9,514 nucleotides of DNA from Halovenus sp. GTDB taxonomy: Archaea; Halobacteriota; Halobacteria; Halobacteriales; Haloarculaceae. The notes under the pieces are model-generated. The model made no database searches, was not told the DNA's origin, and worked only from the letters and a program-made list of their open reading frames with translations. A program made the position numbers and the translations under genes. The stretch is taken from assembly GCA_003551265.1 (NCBI GenBank), contig PUMG01000319.1, positions 1 to 9,514 of the forward strand. Direction: 5' to 3'. How positions within the stretch are numbered: position 1 is the first letter of the stretch; every line of letters begins with the position of its first letter. This document shows positions 7,431 through 9,514 of the stretch, piece after piece.

Positions 7431-7468
7431 TCACCGTTCGAGTACGCGCTCACCGTTCGAGTACGCGC
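7431..7468. repeat. 19-bp perfect tandem duplication covering the stop codon of the 91-aa gene
   Basis: The unit tcaccgttcgagtacgcgc occurs at 7431-7449 and again at 7450-7468 without a mismatch, followed by five bases (tcacc) of a third copy. The right-hand copy holds the last codons and TGA stop (7450-7452) of the minus-strand gene. The left-hand copy lies just after the stop. Because the unit begins at the stop codon, the duplication leaves the protein unchanged even though 19 is not a multiple of three. Confidence 0.9.
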
Positions 7469-7725
7469 TCACCAGCACGACGAGCAGCGTCGACGTGCTT
7501 GTCGGCTTCTTCATCGCCGGTTTCGTCTACCTCTGCGAGCAGTTCCAGCACCGTTTCGACGCGTTCGTGAGCAGTCTCGGGGTCAACCTCACTGGTCGCG
7601 AGGTTCTCTGCAATCGCCTCTGCTTCACCGAGCCAGCGGTTCGCCTCTGTCGAGAGCGGACGTTCGCCAGTGGCCTCGAGATGTTCGTGAAGCGACGACA
7701 ACAGCCCCGCAGTCCGGTCGTCCAT
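7450..7725 (-). CDS. Small acidic helical protein of unknown function, 91 aa
   Basis: I do not recognise this protein. It reads [20 protein letters not shown] at the start and ends AARRAGERVLER. It is predicted nearly all alpha-helical with heptad-like Leu/Ala spacing (for example EAEAIAENLAT and VETVLELLAEV), with no cysteine, signal peptide or membrane segment. ATG 7725 is chosen because the preceding hpt stop shares its A (TGATG) and a Shine-Dalgarno-like AAGGTGA (7738 to 7732) lies 6 nt upstream. An in-frame GTG at 7728 is a less likely start. Translational coupling to the phosphoribosyltransferase suggests a linked role, perhaps as a partner or regulator, but nothing in the sequence proves it. 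Its 3' end carries a 19-bp duplication. Confidence 0.8.
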   Translation of the reverse strand: MDDRTAGLLSSLHEHLEATGERPLSTEANRWLGEAEAIAENLATSEVDPETAHERVETVLELLAEVDETGDEEADKHVDAARRAGERVLER

Positions 7726-8294
7726 CACTCGTCACCTTCGCTGTCCACGATGACCACCTCTCCGCCGACGACATCGACGTTCACCAGCGTCTTCACCTCG
7801 AATCCTTCCTCCTCGACTCTGTTCTCGCCACCAACTTTCTTGATGACAGCAACGGTGTCGACGACCTCTGCACCGATGCCTTCGAGTGCGGTGAGCAGCG
7901 ACGAGAGCGTCCCACCGGTCGAGAGAACGTCGTCGAGGACCAGCACACGGTCACCCGCTGAGACGTGGTTGATGAACATCTCGTTCTCGGCATAGCCAGT
8001 CACCTGTGAGATGGAGACCTCACCTTCGAGACCGTACTCGCGCTTTCTGACGACCACGAGTGGGATGTCTGTCGCCATCGAGACGGCCGTAGAGATGTGG
8101 ATTCCCATCGCCTCGGGTGCGATAATCTTATCAACGTCGGTGAGGTCGGCCTTCCTGACGATGCGAACGACGATTTCGCGCATCAGCGCGGGTTCGAGCA
8201 TCGGCACGCCGTCGCTCACGGGATGGACGAAGTAGTGATACCCCTCTTTCTCTACAATCGGCGCGTCGAGCAACGACTCGCTGAGTCGGTCCAT
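7725..8294 (-). CDS. hpt: HGPRTase-like purine phosphoribosyltransferase (haloarchaeal type)
   Basis: This 189-residue protein starts [25 protein letters not shown], which matches the usual start of the haloarchaeal HGPRTase-like family. The 26-residue in-frame extension to a GTG at 8372 is rejected because it is atypical and would run through the promoter. The type I PRPP-binding loop is [13 protein letters not shown] at 117-129 with Asp121 and Asp122. The segment [10 protein letters not shown] (59-68) resembles the PPi-binding region, and a flexible loop with [13 protein letters not shown] follows. It should transfer phosphoribose from PRPP to a purine base (adenine, hypoxanthine or guanine; the substrate is not settled for this family) in nucleotide salvage in the cytoplasm. 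It lies first in a unit with the 91-aa gene. Older annotations call such genes apt. Confidence 0.9.
   Translation of the reverse strand: MDRLSESLLDAPIVEKEGYHYFVHPVSDGVPMLEPALMREIVVRIVRKADLTDVDKIIAPEAMGIHISTAVSMATDIPLVVVRKREYGLEGEVSISQVTGYAENEMFINHVSAGDRVLVLDDVLSTGGTLSSLLTALEGIGAEVVDTVAVIKKVGGENRVEEEGFEVKTLVNVDVVGGEVVIVDSEGDE
7732..7738 (-). promoter_or_regulatory. Shine-Dalgarno-like site for the 91-aa gene
   Basis: AAGGTGA on the minus strand, complementary to the archaeal 16S rRNA 3' end, sits inside the last codons of hpt and 6 nt before ATG 7725. It contrasts with the leaderless first genes in this window and fits internal re-initiation within an operon. It decides the start in favour of ATG 7725. 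Confidence 0.5.
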
Positions 8295-8316
8295 GTCGTC
8301 GATACTCGAAGTGAAC

Positions 8317-8325
8317 GCAAAAACC
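8317..8325 (-). promoter_or_regulatory. TATA-like promoter of hpt
   Basis: On the minus strand GGTTTTTGC is centred about 27 nt upstream of the ATG at 8294, as for a leaderless transcript. It supports the ATG 8294 start and excludes the longer GTG-initiated version. Confidence 0.5.
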
Positions 8326-8357
8326 CTGCTGTTAGCGCTCGGGTGGTCGAGACTGTC

Positions 8358-8372
8358 GTGAGCCGTGCTCAC
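8358..8372. promoter_or_regulatory. Perfect inverted repeat upstream of the hpt promoter
   Basis: GTGAGC (8358-8363) and GCTCAC (8367-8372) are perfect reverse complements around the triplet CGT. The element lies about 37-50 bp upstream of the hpt TATA and about 65 bp past the PGF-CTERM stop, touching the left copy of the 24-bp repeat. It could be an operator for hpt or an RNA hairpin ending the upstream transcript. No T-run follows directly, though the TTTTT of the hpt TATA lies about 35 nt downstream. Confidence 0.4.
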
Positions 8373-8444
8373 TCGATGGTATGGTCGCTACGACTACGCG
8401 GTGTCGACCTCGCCACGACGACTCGATGGTATCGTCGCTACGAC
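8371..8444. repeat. 24-bp direct repeat, two copies 50 bp apart, one covering a stop codon
   Basis: Copies lie at 8371-8394 and 8421-8444, both beginning actcgatggtat, and differ at one base (position 13, g versus c). The right-hand copy contains the TAG stop of the PGF-CTERM gene (8438-8440). The left copy lies in the spacer before the hpt promoter. Each copy ends in the inverted repeat GTCG-CTA-CGAC. The sequence between them shows no third copy. Confidence 0.85.
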
Positions 8445-8446
8445 GA
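8432..8446 (-). other. Hairpin with the stop codon in its loop
   Basis: On the minus strand TCGTCG-TAG-CGACGA is a perfect 6-bp stem with a 3-nt loop. The loop is exactly the TAG stop codon of the PGF-CTERM gene. The downstream copy of the repeat (8384-8394) keeps a 4-bp version of the same hairpin. It could help end transcription or influence mRNA 3' stability, but chance is possible because the two Ser codons before the stop are both TCG. Confidence 0.5.
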
Positions 8447-9514
8447 CTCCATGTCGCTTCCGTCCGTTCCGAGTCGTCGCTGTAACAGATACGCCAGCGT
8501 CGCGCCGCCAGCCACTGCACTGCCAGCGCCGAATCCTGGGCCTTCGTCGTCGACGACTTCACCACCACCCGACTGGCCACCATCGTCATCCTCATCAACC
8601 TCGTCGAGGAGTTCAACTGTCACGGCAGTCTCGTCACCCGTAACCATGAGTTCGATGTCGTACTCACCCTCTGATGCCTCCGAGAGGTCTTCAAGAGAGA
8701 TTGTCTCCTCGACAGTGCTGTCCGCTTCGACTTCCAGGTCCATCGTTTCGTTCCCGAGCTCGTGGCCGTCGACTACCAGTTCCTGCGTCACATCCTGGTG
8801 GAGTTGACTGGAGACGTTCACCTCGAACGCGAGCGTTTCATCCAGACCGACAGGGGAGTCGAAGTCGACTTCGTCGATACTCAGAACTGGTTCGACGACC
8901 TCGACAGAAATGTGGGCTTCAACATCGTCCTCATCTTCAATCTCACTCTCGATGAACAGCCGTCCCTCGTACTCACCCGGGTCAACCTCCTCGTTATCGA
9001 CGTCTAACTCGAATTCCACCTGTTCGGTTTCCTCGCTCTCGATGGTGACCGTCTCGCTGTCGTCACCGATGTCCGGTATCTCGATTTCGACCGTTGCCTC
9101 ACCCTCGACGTCGCCCACGTTGGTGATGTCGCCCTCGATTCCGAGCGTGCCTCCGGGGACCGCAGCGCTCGTCGAGACGTCGTCGATGGTGTACGTCGGA
9201 ATCTGTAACACCCTGACCTCCTGCGAGAGCGTGTCATCTGGCAGTGTGATGGTGATACCGAATCTCCCTCGGTCGGTTTTTTCTGTCGGTACTGTGATGG
9301 TTCGGCTCGTGGATTCGAGCCAGCCCAGTTCGACGCTCTCCTCGTCGATGAAATCACCATTGACCTCTATCGTGTAATCCTCTGATTCCGTTCGGTGACC
9401 GAGATTCTCTATCTCGACGTCAATGTCGATGTCCTCCCCGCCGACGACCTCTTCCGGTATCTCTTCGAGGTGAAAGACGAACTCCGCGTTCTTTGTCCCC
9501 TCGAACGTGAGCCG
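8438..9514 (-). CDS. PGF-CTERM surface protein with tandem Ig-like (CARDB-type) domains (partial at N-terminus)
   Basis: The gene enters from the right edge; 358 residues are visible and the start lies outside. The in-frame GTG at 9211 is not the start, since the frame stays open with coherent sequence to 9514. The visible part has about three beta-sandwich modules (about 1-100, 101-205 and 206-300) of the CARDB/APHP type, with phrases such as DIDVEIENLG and GDITNVGDVEGEATVEIEI. It is rich in Asp and Glu with no cysteine. Two N-glycosylation sequons are seen (NVS, NET). An acidic/Gly-rich linker precedes the C-terminal signal: Pro-Gly-Phe at 326-328, a hydrophobic stretch GAGSAVAGGATLAYLL, then QRR. 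In this family archaeosortase A removes the C-terminal segment and attaches a lipid anchor. An 11-residue tail follows RR, longer than usual. Function is unknown; a structural or adhesive role at the S-layer is plausible. Confidence 0.9.
   Translation of the reverse strand, partial: RLTFEGTKNAEFVFHLEEIPEEVVGGEDIDIDVEIENLGHRTESEDYTIEVNGDFIDEESVELGWLESTSRTITVPTEKTDRGRFGITITLPDDTLSQEVRVLQIPTYTIDDVSTSAAVPGGTLGIEGDITNVGDVEGEATVEIEIPDIGDDSETVTIESEETEQVEFELDVDNEEVDPGEYEGRLFIESEIEDEDDVEAHISVEVVEPVLSIDEVDFDSPVGLDETLAFEVNVSSQLHQDVTQELVVDGHELGNETMDLEVEADSTVEETISLEDLSEASEGEYDIELMVTGDETAVTVELLDEVDEDDDGGQSGGGEVVDDEGPGFGAGSAVAGGATLAYLLQRRLGTDGSDMESS

Noticed and set aside
8295..8372. 26-residue N-terminal extension of the hpt-like protein
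   Set aside because: It would begin at a GTG upstream of the TATA element. The family normally starts at MDRL, here at 8294.

Overview
The window is an ordinary-looking stretch of a haloarchaeal (class Halobacteria) chromosome. The evidence is strongly acidic, GC-rich proteins, an archaeal-type DnaG, a Tat/lipobox signal peptide, a PGF-CTERM surface protein, and AT-rich TATA elements about 27-29 nt upstream of several start codons, which implies leaderless or nearly leaderless transcripts. No tRNA, rRNA, CRISPR array, transposase or phage gene is visible, and no gap between genes exceeds 150 bp.

Layout, left to right. A partial minus-strand gene (1-1219) encodes a lipoprotein with an NTF2-like domain, a pilin-like domain and a blue-copper domain. 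It diverges from a small unknown plus-strand gene (1333-1788), the only plus-strand gene in the window. The rest is on the minus strand in transcription units that read leftward: gdh then an S9 peptidase (5008 to 1854, GTGA overlap); dnaG then an RNase Z-like metallo-beta-lactamase hydrolase (7302 to 5114, ATGA overlap); hpt-like phosphoribosyltransferase then a 91-aa unknown protein (8294 to 7450, TGATG overlap); and a PGF-CTERM surface protein that enters from the right edge (9514 to 8438).

The unit logic is mostly metabolic or RNA-related. A cytoplasmic oligopeptidase is coupled to glutamate dehydrogenase (peptide and amino-acid turnover). Archaeal DnaG, known as an exosome subunit as well as a primase-family protein, is coupled to an RNase Z-like hydrolase. 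A PRPP-dependent transferase is coupled to an unknown helical protein. The two cell-surface proteins at the edges are the least conventional.

I do not see a clear undescribed system. The observations most worth a second look are: (a) the copper site of the lipoprotein has Gln where halocyanins have Met, in an unusual three-domain fusion; (b) three separate genes end in short direct repeats that include their own stop codon; (c) the stop codon of the PGF-CTERM gene sits in the loop of a perfect hairpin; and (d) hairpins lie in the dnaG leader.
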